DNA of 64,000 nucleotides from Talaromyces rugulosus (GCF_013368755.1 NC_049563.1:4092001-4156000); one strand, 5' to 3'; shown: positions 1-12,024, counted from the first letter of the stretch. A program made the numbers and translations. Notes: generated by a model from the letters alone, not told the origin.

Positions 1-1063
1 TTAGGTAGATCACAAAGTGTCAACTCACTAACTGAACTTAAATAACCATCAATTAATAACAATAGCAAGACTAATACGGCTGCTTACCAACCAATAATTT
101 CCAAAGTAATACAGGTCTCCAATAAAACTTGGCTCTGCTGAATATTTTTGCCGTGGCTTAACTAAAAGGATAAATCATTGTGGGGTCTCCAGGTATTGCC
201 TCCACATCCACATTTAACATTTGAACCCTATTCCGGAACTTGAAAATAATAGTCTGTTTTCACTTCCTTTATTTGTCTCTTCGGAACTTGTTAGTAAAAT
301 AAAATAATATCCATTTTGTCACTAGTTGAATGTATGAATATACCATTGATTTGGGTAGGAAATGAAGAAAATCGGCTTTTTCCATAGCTTAGGGATAAAG
401 GATGAAAGTAGTGTTACTGGGCTAAAGCATTGGTGACTACACTTCAAATATGTTCCAAGGCAATAAATTCTACGGTGGTGCGTGTAGGATGCTTTAAGGC
501 GATGCCATAAGTCGTTCCTGGTCAAAGTGCACTGCTACTAGCAAACCTCTTTACGTGGTGTTGGAAGAAAGACATGAAGGTGCCATCTCATCGCTAAATA
601 TATCCATATGTGAAGCCCATAGCCTCGTATACTCAAGCCACAACAACTCTATCTTGAAACTTACAGAAAATACCTAGCTACAAGGATCTACTTCCCCATG
701 GGGACCGTGGGGATGTCTGGGGGTATACACGGTGATCTTCAAGTTCAAACTGCATGTGCTAGCATTTCTCCACATTGCCCCACTACTTTATGCTTGTTTT
801 CTTGTCATTGCGGAAGGGGTCATCAGACAGGAAATGAGAGGATCGAGTGCCAACTATTCTGTGTGTCGGCGGTGGGCGTGTTGATATGATTTGACAAGCA
901 AATAGCTTTCATTAGGAATTCGGGTAGCACACTAGACTCGTTAGACTTTTACTGTTTATATAGAATAAAGTAGTTCCAACTCAGTAAAATTGACTCAGAA
1001 TATTATCAACGTCCCAACGAGTGTCCCCACTGGTTGTCCATAACTCAAATCGACTATTTTATC
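1..1063. other. Intergenic, left edge
   Basis: I see no supportable gene here. The longest open frames are 60-70 codons, without recognisable motifs. The last ~100 bases are the 5' region of the transporter; a 12-base word AACTCAGTAAAA at 978-989 recurs at 5059-5070 in the promoter of the neighbouring monooxygenase. Confidence 0.5.
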
Positions 1064-3134
1064 ATGGCTCGCGAACAAAATGGAGTGCGCGCCAACTGGA
1101 AATGCTTAGCTGCATGTACCTTGGTATCTATGTCGCCGTTTCAGTATGGTGTTGACTTTACTTTGATCGGCGGCTTTCAAGCCATGGTCGGGTTCCTTCA
1201 GGTATAGTTTTTTTTAAAGAATACGTTACTATCGCACACACTGAAGCTGTGGAATGGTATAGGTATATGGAGAACCGTCGGCCACATCTTCTATTGGATA
1301 CAACATAAGCTACACTCGACAGCAACTAATATCTTCGCTGATGACACTTGGGGCATTTATCTCCTCATCTGCAGCAGGCAAGCTCAATTTAAATGCCGAG
1401 TTGATTTTGTTTTAACAATTTATAGGACCGATCGCAACTTATATCGGACGGAAATCTGCTCTTTGGGTAGCTTGTTGTTTGATTTACATAGCAAACATTA
1501 TTATGATGACCACCGAATCTATTGGTGCCTTATATGCCGGTCGGTTTATTATCGGCCTTGGAAATGGCCTGCTTCTGACTTTTGGGCAACTCTACATTCA
1601 AGTATGTGGAGGTTCTCTTTGATTTAAAATATGTCCAGATTGGTAACTTGATTAAACCCAGGAAATTTCTCCGGCTCGCTATCGTGGCGTTATGATCTCG
1701 ATCTTTCAATGCTGGACATCTTTTGGCTCCTTGATTGGAACTATTGTCGACAACTTCACCGCCAAAATCATCGGGAAAAATAGTTACATTATCCCACTAG
1801 GAATCATCTACGTGATACCTGTAATTCTGTGCTTTGGGATGTTTCTCATTCCAGAATCTCCTCGCTGGCTTTTGCAGCAACACAAAAGGGAGCAAGCTCA
1901 CAAGGCATTGATGTGGCTTCGTCCTAGCACTGAAATTGTCGAAGCCGAAATGGCTGACATCCAAGCTGCCCTAGACATGGAACAGAACCTTGCTGCTAGC
2001 GCGTCGATATGGGACATGTTTACCAACCCGGTGGATCGGCGACGAACCATCCTCGCTGTCTGCGGCGTAACCCTACAGGCTGCAACAGGGGCTATGTATA
2101 TGATTGGTAAGCTGAACAACACTTTTCTCAGCCGTCAACAGGACAAGGGCTTACTTTTTTTTGGGCAGCTTATGGTACATATTTCTTTGAGATGGCACAG
2201 GTTGGTAGCCCCTTTGAGAATAGCTGCATCCTGACCGCGCTGGGCGTGGTGGCTATCATGATCAATAGCTCTGTTGTAGCAAAAATCGGTCGACGACGAC
2301 AATTCTTAATGACTGGTATGACTCTGTGCGGTATTAGCCAGCTTATCACCGCAGTGATCTACACTGTTCAGCCAGGCTTGCCGTCTACTGGAAAGGCTAT
2401 TGTTGGGCTGGCGGTGATATTCATCGTTGGATACAATGTAGGCATTCCTTTTTAAAGGCTCTATGTTTAGCGGAAACAAGGAAGAAATAATTATATTCTA
2501 GGGAATGGTCTCATCTTATGCTTGGGTCTCTGGCGGAGAACTCCCTTCGCAGCGCTTGCGATCGTACACGTTTGGTCTAGCTGCTGCTATAGGGTTTCTA
2601 GGAGCGGTATACCTTTTTTGTTACAAATTTCGAAGAAAGAAAAAAGGAATATGCTGACTCTTATTAGTGGCTCACAACTTTTACTGCGCCATACTTTATC
2701 AATCCAGATGCGTTGAATTGGGGGTGAGCATACTGTTTCTACCAATGTTTGGTGTATTAATACATCGATAGCTAATATTATTCTGCAAAAGTCCAAAATA
2801 CGGCTTTATCTGGTTTCCTTCCTGCTTGATCGGTGCTGTCTGGGTGTTCTTCTTCCTACCAGAAGTCAAAAACCGCACTTTGGAGGAAATTGATGAAATG
2901 GTAAGTACTATTCACAGCAGCTTATTTTTTTCCCCTACATGCTTCTTCTCACTTTATTTTCGTATTTAGTTCGAGATGGGAATCCCGGCACGCAAGTTTT
3001 CGGCGTACAAATGCGTTGGTCGTGCGGCTTTAGCAGCGATCGAGCAAAAGAATACTGGTGGTGGTGATGGTGATGATGCAGTGAATGCAGAAAAGAAGGG
3101 AACCACTGCTGAAGAGGTTGAGAATGTCGACTAG
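1064..3134 (+). CDS. MFS sugar transporter (hexose / alpha-glucoside permease type)
   Basis: Predicted plasma-membrane proton-coupled sugar permease of the major facilitator superfamily, about 525 residues and 12 membrane segments, from about nine exons. Visible family marks: QYGVDFTLIGGFQAM in the first segment, GPIATYIGRKSALW (loop 2-3 motif), AGRFIIGLGNGLL, EISPARYRG, and PESPRWLL (the sugar-transporter signature before the central loop). After the loop come VAKIGRRRQ and, near the C-terminus, FLPEVKNRTLEEIDEMFE. This layout matches the fungal maltose/alpha-glucoside and general hexose permeases; substrate cannot be read. Introns include 2108-~2161 and ~2436-2503; splicing joins the frames cleanly (e.g. 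MYMI to AYGTYFFEMAQ). It is convergent with the FAD monooxygenase at 3345-4953. The acidic, Gly/Asp-rich tail ends at TAG 3132-3134. Confidence 0.85.
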
Positions 3135-3344
3135 GACATAACTTGAGTGCATCTTTGAGAATATCTACAGAGAAAAACCAATCGCTGGGGCTCTATACTT
3201 CATATTGTACGTCCCTTTTCTTTTGCGTGACGGAGGATTTATTTCAATGGAAAATCATCAGTTTTAGGGAGTTCATTGTTTGATATCATTTATAGTGATT
3301 TAATATTTAGTCAAAATAGTTAAGGCTATATATGAACACCAGGG

Positions 3345-4953
3345 CTAGAGAAATTTCCGCACCACTTCATCAAATACTTCGTTGGCTTTCTTCTCTGCAT
3401 CAAATTGGAAAATCCAATCCTCACGCGGGAGATGGATCGAATCAGGATCCTCTTTAACCTTGTCCCAATCTGCCTTGTGCCACATGTCTCGAGTCGTTTC
3501 GCCGGTCTTTTGTACTAGTCGAACACGCTCATATCTAGCCCTGTTAGAAAAATCTTCAAGTGTAAAGAGCAAGACGCTCTCACCTAATATCCTGATACGC
3601 TCGCACCGCAGCAGGAATGCGGTCCTTGCTTTGCGCCCTTTTCAAGCAGACCGCTATCACGACTCCGTCTTCCATTGCCTGGGTAGCTCCCTGGGCTGAT
3701 GTTGGCAGGAATGGGTGGGCAGAGTCACCCAAAAGTGTAATGCGGCCTTTGTCACTGACCCACCGTGGCAGAGGATCTCTGTATACAAGCTTCCAATCTA
3801 CCAAAGAGGGTGTCTTCTCCACGATTGCCTTGCATGTTGGGTCCCATCCTTCAAGCACTTTGTACACATCTTCCAACTTTCCAGGGAATGACCATGACTC
3901 GTCGATATCAGCTTCGTCCTGTGTTTCATGTTAGTCCAAGTCATGAATTGATTCAAACGAGAGGATAAGAGAAAAACATACCCGATGGGTTAGCACCCAG
4001 CAGCAATCGGAGCCGTTCTTGATAGTTGAGAACAGAAAATGTACATCCGGGCCAATCCACCCATTGAATGTATCCCCATTTTCACAAAATTCTTTGGTAC
4101 GTGGGTCCTTAATCATATCTGTATTTGGAAACCTAGCCGAGTGTTAGAATAGGTCTACCGGAGTTGAAGGAGAATGATCTCTTACCAAGCTCGGTAGACG
4201 GCATATCCGCTAGATTTTGGCTTGTCGTAGTATCCCAATACCAATTCCCGGGCTTTAGATCGGACACCGTCGGCACCGATTACTACGTCTGCGCTTACCT
4301 AGGAGCAAGTTAGCAATAACTAAACCGACAGTAGCAGTCGTTCAATGACCTTTGTTCCATCATCCAAAATGATTCCTGCCTGGTCCTCATCTTCCCAGTA
4401 TTGAGTCACCCGGTGACCCAAATGGATTGGGATGCCTAGTTCGTCTTTTGCATAATTAAAAACAATACTGTGCAACTCGCCGCGATGCCCGTTGAAAACC
4501 GGGGTTTCTGGATCCGGTTCAGGAGTCTTTTGAGTCGTGACAACTTCTCCGGTGTCATACTTGTGGATTCTGAATCCATAATTGCGCAAGTTTATACTCA
4601 GAGAGCGCATCTTATCTGCGATTTTGCCATTGGACCAGCGTCTATATATCCGGCCTGCATTCGGCCCAAATGAGATAATATCTCCGAGGACTTTGAGTTC
4701 TGACGATAGTTGTGAGCTATGGAAATGACATAACATCATCATCTGCCGGAGGCTGTACCAGGGAACGATTCATAGACTTCTACCGTGTGACCCTGCCGAT
4801 GGCATTCGATGGCTGCTGTCAAACCACCAAATCCTGTAATACTTTCAGTGATCTATTGTGTTGATTTCTAGAGGGGAGTTTCTTACCAGCGCCTACGATA
4901 ACCACCTTGATCCCCGTTGGAGATGTTTCTTGATTCCCGTTTAACACTGACAT
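3345..4953 (-). CDS. FAD-dependent aromatic monooxygenase (salicylate hydroxylase-like)
   Basis: Predicted single-component flavoprotein hydroxylase (PHBH/salicylate hydroxylase family) that would use NAD(P)H and O2 on an aromatic substrate in the cytosol. All three diagnostic motifs are present: N-terminal dinucleotide fold KVVIVGAGFGGLTAAI, the DG motif GADGVRSKARE, and the GD motif with FAD ribityl contact GDSAHPFLPTSAQGATQAMED. The C-terminal TRDMWHKADW region is typical of fungal salicylate hydroxylase homologues. Several short introns interrupt it; one at about 4688-4762 must be removed to join YESFP to ELKVLGDIISFGPNAG, because unspliced frames stop. The start ATG (4951-4953) gives a short leader before the Rossmann fold. 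It is divergent from the SDR at 5546, with a 592-base shared promoter, so co-regulation is plausible. Substrate unknown. Confidence 0.85.
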
Positions 4954-5545
4954 TTCGAAAGTTAAAGTTTAAAATTGTTTAAGGCGTGTATGAGAGGGCG
5001 AAAGAAAGTATGAAGGTATAATAGATAGATAAACAAGAAAAGATGCACCTGAAGATCTAACTCAGTAAAAGTGACACGTGCTATTACTATTACCGTCCCA
5101 CATGGCCCTCAAAATATTGCTATCCATATGCAAAAAATGTATTATCAATGTGACTACATAGTGGAGAATAGTTACTGGTATAGCGGGGCATGAATCTCCC
5201 CGTTACTTTTGTTTCCCCGCAGCAAGACAGCAGCTTTACCTCCACGTGGTATAGGAGCAAACTATATTATGAATTCATCTAAATTCACACATCGGCATTT
5301 CGACCACGCCGGAAGAGCCGATCCCAGTTTCATTAAAGGTAGTGTAGAGGGGCATGCTTCGCGGGGCCCGTTATATCAATTTCCTAATTCGGGAATAAGC
5401 CGAATACAACGATTAGCCAGCGTGTGGGGCTTATTTAAAACCACATTTCGATCCTTGTATTCCAATTCTGGAATATTTGAAACATGTAGCTTTCTCATGT
5501 CCGTATTCAGCTATAGCATCCCAAACAGAATTCTCACTCGAGGCA
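4954..5545. promoter_or_regulatory. Divergent promoter between FAD monooxygenase and SDR
   Basis: A 592-base gap between two divergent starts. It carries AACTCAGTAAAA (5059-5070), also found about 75 bases upstream of the sugar transporter. The open reading frames inside it have no recognisable motifs. Confidence 0.45.
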
Positions 5546-6362
5546 ATGACAAGTCATCCGGACTTCAACGAGAAAACCACAGCAACTGTGGTTGCCAGTG
5601 CGTTTGCTGAGCAGATCCGCAACAAAAATGGTAAGTCCTATTTTTCAGTTCATTTTTAGACGCTCTGATTCTATATACCGATCCGTGCTTACAAGAGGGC
5701 AGTCGTTATAACTGGAGTCGCGCCTAAAAGCCTCGGTGAGGCAATGGCTGTTGCTATAGCTGCTCAATCTCCAGCAAAGCTTTTTCTAGCGTCACGGACA
5801 AAAGAGAAGTTGGAGAAAGTCACAAAAAAGATTTCTACCGAATCACCTCAAGCAACGTCTGCGGTGGAACTTGTCTATCTGGATCTCGCATCCCAACAAT
5901 CAATAGAGCAAGCCGCCAGTCAGATTTCAAGTTCCGTCGACGCGGTTGATGTTTTAATCAATAACGCTGGGGTCATGATTCTTACAAGAGATAACACTGC
6001 AGATGGACTGGAGCTGCAATTCGGTACTAACCACATAGGACATTTTCTATTCACACAGCTTTTGATGAAACAGTTACTTTATGCTGGGTCGAAGAGTGGT
6101 GATTCGGCGAGAGTCATTAATGTGACAAGTGAAGGGCATCGCCTATCGCCCATCCGATTTAACGATTACTTTATTGAAGGCAAAGATGTTCCAGATGAGG
6201 AACAGCCTCCGCCACAAATAACTGCCATTTATGGAAAGATCAAAGAATACAACGGATGGCTTGCGTATGGACAATCGAAGACGGCTAATTCTCTGTTTTC
6301 GCTGGCGCTCAACCAGAGGCTAACCTCAAAGGGTGTGATATCGTATGCAGTACACCCAGGTT

Positions 6363-6395
<33 letters not shown>

Positions 6396-6754
6396 CGAAT
6401 TGCTGTGGTCATTATCTTAACGATACCAGCTATATGGACCAATCTGAATCGCAATCTGGACGAAGAAGGGAACAGTATCCTAGCAAAGACTGGCACATAC
6501 TGGAAATCGGAAGATGAAGGAGCAGCCACGATGCTGGTGGCAGCGTTTGATCCTTTGCTAAATGGTGATTTGCGCCTATTGATATTGTTTTGAAGACATC
6601 GATCTAATACGCGATAGATTTACCTGGTCCCGGAGAGTTCTACCTAAGCGACTGCCAATTTAAGGAGCCAGCTCCGTGGGCAAAGGATACTGATGCAGCT
6701 GACAGGCTTTACCAATTGAGCGAGAAATTGCTGGGGAGGAAATTTGATACATAG
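5546..6754 (+). CDS. Short-chain dehydrogenase/reductase (retinol dehydrogenase-like)
   Basis: NAD(P)-dependent oxidoreductase of the SDR superfamily, 337 residues from four exons (5546-5630, 5703-6359, 6430-6564, 6618-6754), which sum to an exact codon multiple. The cofactor site has a variant glycine motif, VVITGVAPKSLGEAMA, instead of TGxxxGxG. NNAGVM, a serine in VINVTSEGHRLS, and YGQSKTAN (YxxxK) supply the catalytic set. After VHPG the usual Ala-Ile-Trp-Thr-Asn-Leu segment resumes only after intron 3 is removed; that intron starts with a 32-base T run. The start at 5546 is chosen because it leads straight into MTSHPDFNEKTTATVVA; an in-frame ATG at 5477 would add 23 residues. Divergent partner of the FAD monooxygenase; an oxidation/reduction pair acting on one compound is an inference. 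Confidence 0.82.
6364..6395 (+). repeat. 32-base poly-T tract inside SDR intron
   Basis: An uninterrupted run of 32 T begins four bases after the predicted 5' splice junction (GT at 6360-6361) of the 70-base intron 6360-6429. It is on the coding strand. A run this long is prone to length change; the exact count may also be an assembly artefact. Confidence 0.8.
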
Positions 6755-6826
6755 CTTTGCTACGACTTGTCGAGTAGGATTTATTTCCGGGTTAGCGCAT
6801 GATGAAACGAAGGCTTTTTTTCTGAT

Positions 6827-6837
6827 CGGAGCATCCG
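6827..6837. promoter_or_regulatory. Putative Zn2Cys6 binding site, CGG-N5-CCG
   Basis: CGGAGCATCCG, flanked as TCGG..CCGA like the two perfect sites downstream, but with a five-base spacer. Zn(II)2Cys6 proteins usually bind inverted CGG triplets. Confidence 0.35.
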
Positions 6838-6867
6838 ACGGTGACTAACCGGGGAGATAACTTGCCT

Positions 6868-6879
6868 TCGGACGTCCGA
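6868..6879. promoter_or_regulatory. Putative Zn2Cys6 binding site, perfect 12-bp palindrome
   Basis: TCGGACGTCCGA, an inverted CGG pair with four-base spacer. Its core CGGACGTCCG is repeated exactly at 7070-7079. Confidence 0.5.
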
Positions 6880-7066
6880 TAAGCCAATGAAAGGATCCGG
6901 AAATCTTGGGGGCTCACAATTGAATCAACCAACCATCACATAAATATTGAATATCATAGGAAAATATCTATAAATAACTAAGTTTACTTATTCTCACGGC
7001 AGTTACCGATTATAATAATGAGTCACAACGGTCATAATACTGAATGAGCAGCTTTGTCGGAAGCAG

Positions 7067-7082
7067 CGTCGGACGTCCGACG
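7067..7082. promoter_or_regulatory. Putative Zn2Cys6 binding site, perfect 16-bp palindrome
   Basis: CGTCGGACGTCCGACG is a perfect 16-bp palindrome 343 bases before the pump start codon, with the same CGG-N4-CCG core as 6868-6879. Confidence 0.55.
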
Positions 7083-7424
7083 AGTTTGCCCCCCCACTCG
7101 GTTGAGTCGGCAGCGTGGTTACTGAGCCTTGCCGCATTAGGCAAGAATCGAGCCAATCTTATGAATCAAGCCTTTTCAATAGACGGAGAAGCCCCAGGGT
7201 GACGGGCAAGAAATTTTCCAATATGTAACTGTGTTGGCGTTAGTGAGGTGGTAGACTATAGCTCAAGGTTTGGCTGCCTTGATTGGGCTGGAGCCTACAA
7301 ATCTTTTGCGTATATATACCGTCAGACAACACCTTTTGCTTTGTCTTATTTCCATTGTGGTAATCCACCCTTACTATTAAAATAATGAAATAATTGGTGA
7401 TAGTTCTCGTTTTTTTCACCGATT

Positions 7425-9269
7425 ATGGGCCGCCACGGCAATGCAGAGAAATCTCTGCAAGATCAAACCAACATCTTGCCCATCGGACAACTAGTTGTTG
7501 TTTTCTCGGGCCTCGCCTTTTCATTGCTCATATGCTTCATTGATCAGAATGGTCTCAGCGTCGCTCTCCCGACAATAAGCAAGGACCTCAATGCTCAACA
7601 AACTATCTCTTGGGCGGGGACATCCGCTCTAGTCGCCAACACTGTTTGCACTGTCTTGTACGGTCGACTGTCAGATATCTTCGGCCGAAAAAGCGTGTAT
7701 CTCAGCGTACTGGGGCTGTTATCCATTGCCGATCTACTATGTGGATTGAGTCAAAATGCCGCCATGCTTTATGTCTTCCGCGCGGTGGCAGGCATAGCTA
7801 CCGGGGGCATTACCAATATGACGATGATCATCGTTAGTGATGTTGTGACGCTGCAGGACAGAGGAAAGTATCAGGGAATCTTGGGTTCGTGCGTTGGCCT
7901 CGGTAATGTCATTGGGCCATTTATTGCAGCCGCGTTCGTTCAGCATGCTTCCTGGAGAGACTTCTTCTATTTGCTTTGTCCATGGGCAGCGGTGTGTTTA
8001 ATTATTACCTGGTTCCTGCTGCCGAGCAAGATGCGGCCAGAGTCGATGAAGAGCCAAGTGAAAAAGATTGATTTTTGGGGTATTCTCACTTCCACCATCG
8101 CCATTATATTCGTCCTAATTCCTGTCTCGGGGGGCGGTCTTTATTTCGAATGGAACTCGCCTATGGTGATCAGCATGTTGGTTATTGGGGGCTGTTCATT
8201 TATCGCTTTTTTGTTCATACAGTGGAAAGTTGCTGTGTTGCCAATGATGCCCCGTAAGTTGCAAATAATTGAACATCCCATAAACAGGGTAAGAAACTGA
8301 CGGAAACAGTGTCTCTATTCAAAAGCCCCGTGCTCACAGCACTGTTCGCGCAAAGCTTTCTTCTCGGAGCTGCCTATCAATCGTTATTGTACTATTTGCC
8401 ACTGTACTTTCAAAACGGCCGTGGCTGGTCTCCCATTGAGTCGGCACTTCTCACGATGCCAATGGTCCTGCTGCAGTCGTTTGCATCTATCGGTTCAGGA
8501 CAATACATGTCGCGGCGAAATCGCTATCTGGAGGTCATCTGCACTGGATTTGCCTTGTGGACGCTGTACGTACCTGTCCACTCATGAATACTATGGCCAG
8601 AATATACTGACTATTTGCAGGGGATCTGGATTGACACTCTTGTTTGACCAAAACACATCGAAAGGAGTTATTTGCGGGGTTGTCATTGTCGTCGGCGCTG
8701 GAATCGGCTGCACTTTTCAGCCGACACTGGTCGCCATGCAAGCCCACACCACCATGTCCAAACGCGCGGTTGTCATATCTGTTCGCAACTTCTTCCGATG
8801 TGGCGGCGGCGCTGTTGGCCTGGCTGTCTCCGCTGCGATATTGCAAGCCGTACTCAAACAAAACTTGCCCGAAAATTACCAGTATCTTTCTCACTCGACA
8901 TATGCCATTCCGAAACAGGACTCGGTCCCAGCAGCAGACTGGGATGGTATTGTGAACGCGTACATCAAGGCTTCTCATGCGGTTTTCATTCTGCATGTAC
9001 CCCTGGTGGGGTTGTCTCTGTTATGCTGTCTGTTCATTCAAGATAAAGGATTGAGTAAGCCCGAGGAAAAGAACTCAGGCACTACCAAGGAGACACAAAA
9101 CGCGGCCACAGAATCCACAGCCACCACACAAGTCGATATCGATGTAGAAGCGGGGGAAATTGGTGAGCATGATATGCCTCATGCACCGGACCAGCCCAAG
9201 AAACAAGAAAACGAAAAGAGACTGGACTGCAACCCAGTGCCCCAAACAACAGAAAAAAGCCAAACATGA
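7425..9269 (+). CDS. MFS multidrug/toxin efflux transporter, DHA2 (14-TM) family
   Basis: Predicted 577-residue proton antiporter of the plasma membrane. Exons 7425-8253, 8310-8565 and 8621-9269 add to exactly 578 codons. Motif A appears as YGRLSDIFGRKS, followed by RAVAGIATGG and the antiporter motif C region GLGNVIGPFIAA; a long second half supports 14 rather than 12 segments. The final ~70 residues are hydrophilic and rich in Glu, Gln and Thr. Fungal relatives export drugs, toxins or secondary metabolites. The next gene on the same strand, 445 bases on, is a Zn(II)2Cys6 regulator, and the promoter has two perfect CGG-N4-CCG palindromes, so a regulator-pump pair is plausible. No biosynthetic enzyme of a classic metabolite cluster is adjacent. 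Confidence 0.88.
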
Positions 9270-9713
9270 GAAGGCCTTTATAATCATTAATTTTTATGTT
9301 TATAAAAAGAAGACTTAAAACAAAATACGCGACTGGCATGAGAACACGACATTTAGCGCTGAAATGAGTATAGAGCATTGCTAGAGACACTGTACATAGA
9401 CTTTTGCTTCTAGAGAGAAAATATTTAATATTATAATTAGCTGTGGATTTGATACTTTTATTCTATCAAAAACGAAGTTGCCAGTCTTGATATGGAATAA
9501 TAACGAACATTAATACATAGATGTAATGATGGTGGCAGTGGCCAATGGGAGCGACAAGCGGACCCACTCAATGGGCTCTATGTTGACCACAGAGAATTAA
9601 CTGCTGTGCTCCCACCATTACATGTACATGTTACTACTTTGTGGCGAATTTATCCCACGGTGTAACCGACGATGAAGTGATAAACCAATCGTGTTCGCTC
9701 ATGACAGATTTGC
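9270..9713. other. Intergenic between pump and regulator
   Basis: AT-rich spacer holding the 3' end of the pump gene and promoter of the regulator. No copy of the CGGACGTCCG palindrome was found here, so self-regulation through that site is not supported. Confidence 0.5.
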
Positions 9714-12024
9714 ATGCGAGCAATGGACGCTCCTCATGTCTCTTCGACAAGCGCCGATTATAACCCACGGAAGCGCGGGAGGACTGCATGTTCGCGTTGC
9801 AAAAGTCGCAAGCAAAGAGTATTCCATCACTGGCTCTCACATATTTATAATTATGACTGATAATAAATAGTGTGATAATGAATATCCTGCTTGTTCCAAT
9901 TGCCGCAGAGCCGGGGCTGAGTGCGACAAAGTCTCGCTGAACATGGACAATGAAGATACTTCGGGGTAGGTCATTCTGCAATCGATTTATTTCTTCATAC
10001 TCCATCTAATTATCGTCATAGATATACCCGGGCTTTGGAAAACCGCATTGCATACTTAGAAAGTAAGCTTGGGGAGCAGTCTGGAAACAAAATCGCAGAT
10101 GAATCCGCCTCGGCAACCAGTACTAGCCACGTCTTGCACTCGAATATCCCCGCTGAATCGCAAACCCCAGACAGCAACCAAATGAGTTTTTCTAGCAGTG
10201 CTAGTAACTTGGGAGAAATCGTCGGATTTCTGTCTCTCGGCCGTGCCGAGTCTCTAACCTATGTAGGCTCCAGCTCCGGGTTGCCATTAGCGGTCAACCT
10301 GGGGGAAATGGTTCGCGCGACTGTCATGGCTGATGTGTTTCCCTCTTCTCCAGTGGCCAACTCTGGAGGAGGAACGCCAGGCCAGACCAATAAAGACAGT
10401 ACCGGAGCTCATCGGACGATCAGACTAAACGACTTGCTGAAACATCGTGCCGATCCCCCAAATGACGAAATGGGCTCGCGAATAATCGAGGCCTACCTGG
10501 GTCGCATCCACCCTCGGTATCCTTTCCTTGACCGAGATGAACTTTGGCGGCTTCATGAAGACAGATGGCGGCTAGCCAAGACAAAGCCCGAAGATCTGTC
10601 GCGGAATGAGCGCTTTGGAACGTTCAGACTGTACATGGCATACGCTATTGCTGCAACCATGATGCAGCTCAGTGAGAAGTACACTTATACTGCTCCTGGA
10701 GTAAGTCTAGCTCCATATTTATGATGCTTTTGAATATACTCACAAATTTAAGAAATTCTATGTGACTGCGATTCCACATGTAGCAGCTGCGTGCGAAACA
10801 AGCTCAACCCAAAACATTGAAGCGATGCTACTTTTAGTTATCTATCATATGCGATCTGCAACAAGCCATGGTTTGTGGTACATGATCGGACTGGCGATGC
10901 GAACTTGCGTTGAGCTTGGTCTACATCGGAGAACTACGACGGAGAATTTGGACCCATTTAGTATTCAACTTCGCCGGCGCTTGTTCTGGACGGTGTATTA
11001 CCTAGAAAGGGCAATCTCTATGTCACTTGGGCGGCCGTGTAGTATCAGCGATCGCCACATCGATGTTGATCTGCCCCTTGACGTGGATGATTATGTTCGA
11101 GATCCAGTTACACTGAACTCTCTACAGCCCTCTACAAAAACCACTACTCTATCACTTTTTCACGCCATTCTCAGTATACGGCGGATTGAATCCAGGATTC
11201 AGCATTCTATATACCGGACTGATCGGCCTCTACAGGAGCTGAGACCGAAAATGGACAAGATATATCGCCAGCTAGAGGCATGGAAAGCCTCGGCGATGCC
11301 CCGTTTTAAAGATGACCTAGAGTATCCATTACTACATTATTACAGGGCAGTCCGGCTTCTCATCCAACCATTCCTACCCTTACTGCCAGTGACCGATCCT
11401 TATTACCATATCTGCATTCGGGCAGCAGGTGACATATGTCAGGCTCATAAGAAATTGCACCAAACTCTAGAGTATGGTCACTCGTTTCTAGCTGTGCAAA
11501 CTGTGTTTGTCGCAGGTATTACGTTACTATATGCTCTTTGGACCAATACCGAGAAAGTATGGTCGGTCCAGATGAGCAACGATATCCGAGCGTGTTCCAC
11601 AGTATTGTTTGTGATAACCGAGCGCGCCCCATGGGTCAAACGATATCGCGATTCATTTGAGCTCTTAGTGAATGCTACCATGGAGAAACTGCAGGGGAAT
11701 GAGGCGGCGACGGCCTCCGGAATGACCGGCATGATGGTCGCGCAGAGCTACGGAAACCCTATAATCCAGAACACTGGACGCCCAGTCCCTACGGCGATGG
11801 ATTCTGTGACTCCAAACATGGCGACCGGATTGGCAGTGCCTCAAGCTGCGATTCCCCAGGACCCTTTCCAATCTCAATTCCAATTTGATATTGATGAAGA
11901 TGCCATGCGAATGGCCATGGAGCTAGCTCCGTGGATGGACCAGCCTCTTGAGGGAGCCAGTACCCCTCTCTGGATGCCTGATTTTGATACACTCCAGAAT
12001 CTGGCCGGCCCTTACCAGTACTAG
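9714..12024 (+). CDS. Zn(II)2Cys6 fungal transcription factor with Fungal_trans domain
   Basis: Predicted nuclear DNA-binding regulator, 716 residues from four exons (9714-9818, 9871-9965, 10022-10700, 10753-12024). The binuclear zinc cluster is complete across intron 1: CSRCKSRKQR then CDNEYPACSNC, then a cysteine six residues later, spacing C-x2-C-x6-C-x6-C-x2-C-x6-C. A short coiled-coil (RALENRIAYLESKLG) follows, as expected for a dimerising linker. The middle homology region (Fungal_trans) is visible from IIEAYLGRIHPRYPFLDRDEL through GLAMRTCVELGLHRR, RRRLFWTVYYLERAISMSLGRP and ISDRHIDVDLP. The tail is Met/Pro/Gln-rich, like an activation domain. Two in-frame ATGs (9714, 9723) follow an in-frame stop. 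The tandem MFS pump is the most obvious target. Confidence 0.88.

Larger units (their letters stand above)
6755..7424. promoter_or_regulatory. Promoter region of the MFS pump
   Basis: No gene seen. It holds three CGG..CCG inverted elements (listed separately) and a C-run at 7088-7094. The DNA between 7300 and 7424 is AT-rich and leads into the ATG at 7425. Confidence 0.55.

Noticed and set aside
7067..12024. Secondary-metabolite gene cluster around the MFS pump and regulator
   Set aside because: No polyketide synthase, peptide synthetase, terpene cyclase or prenyltransferase lies in the window; the pair alone does not make a biosynthetic cluster.
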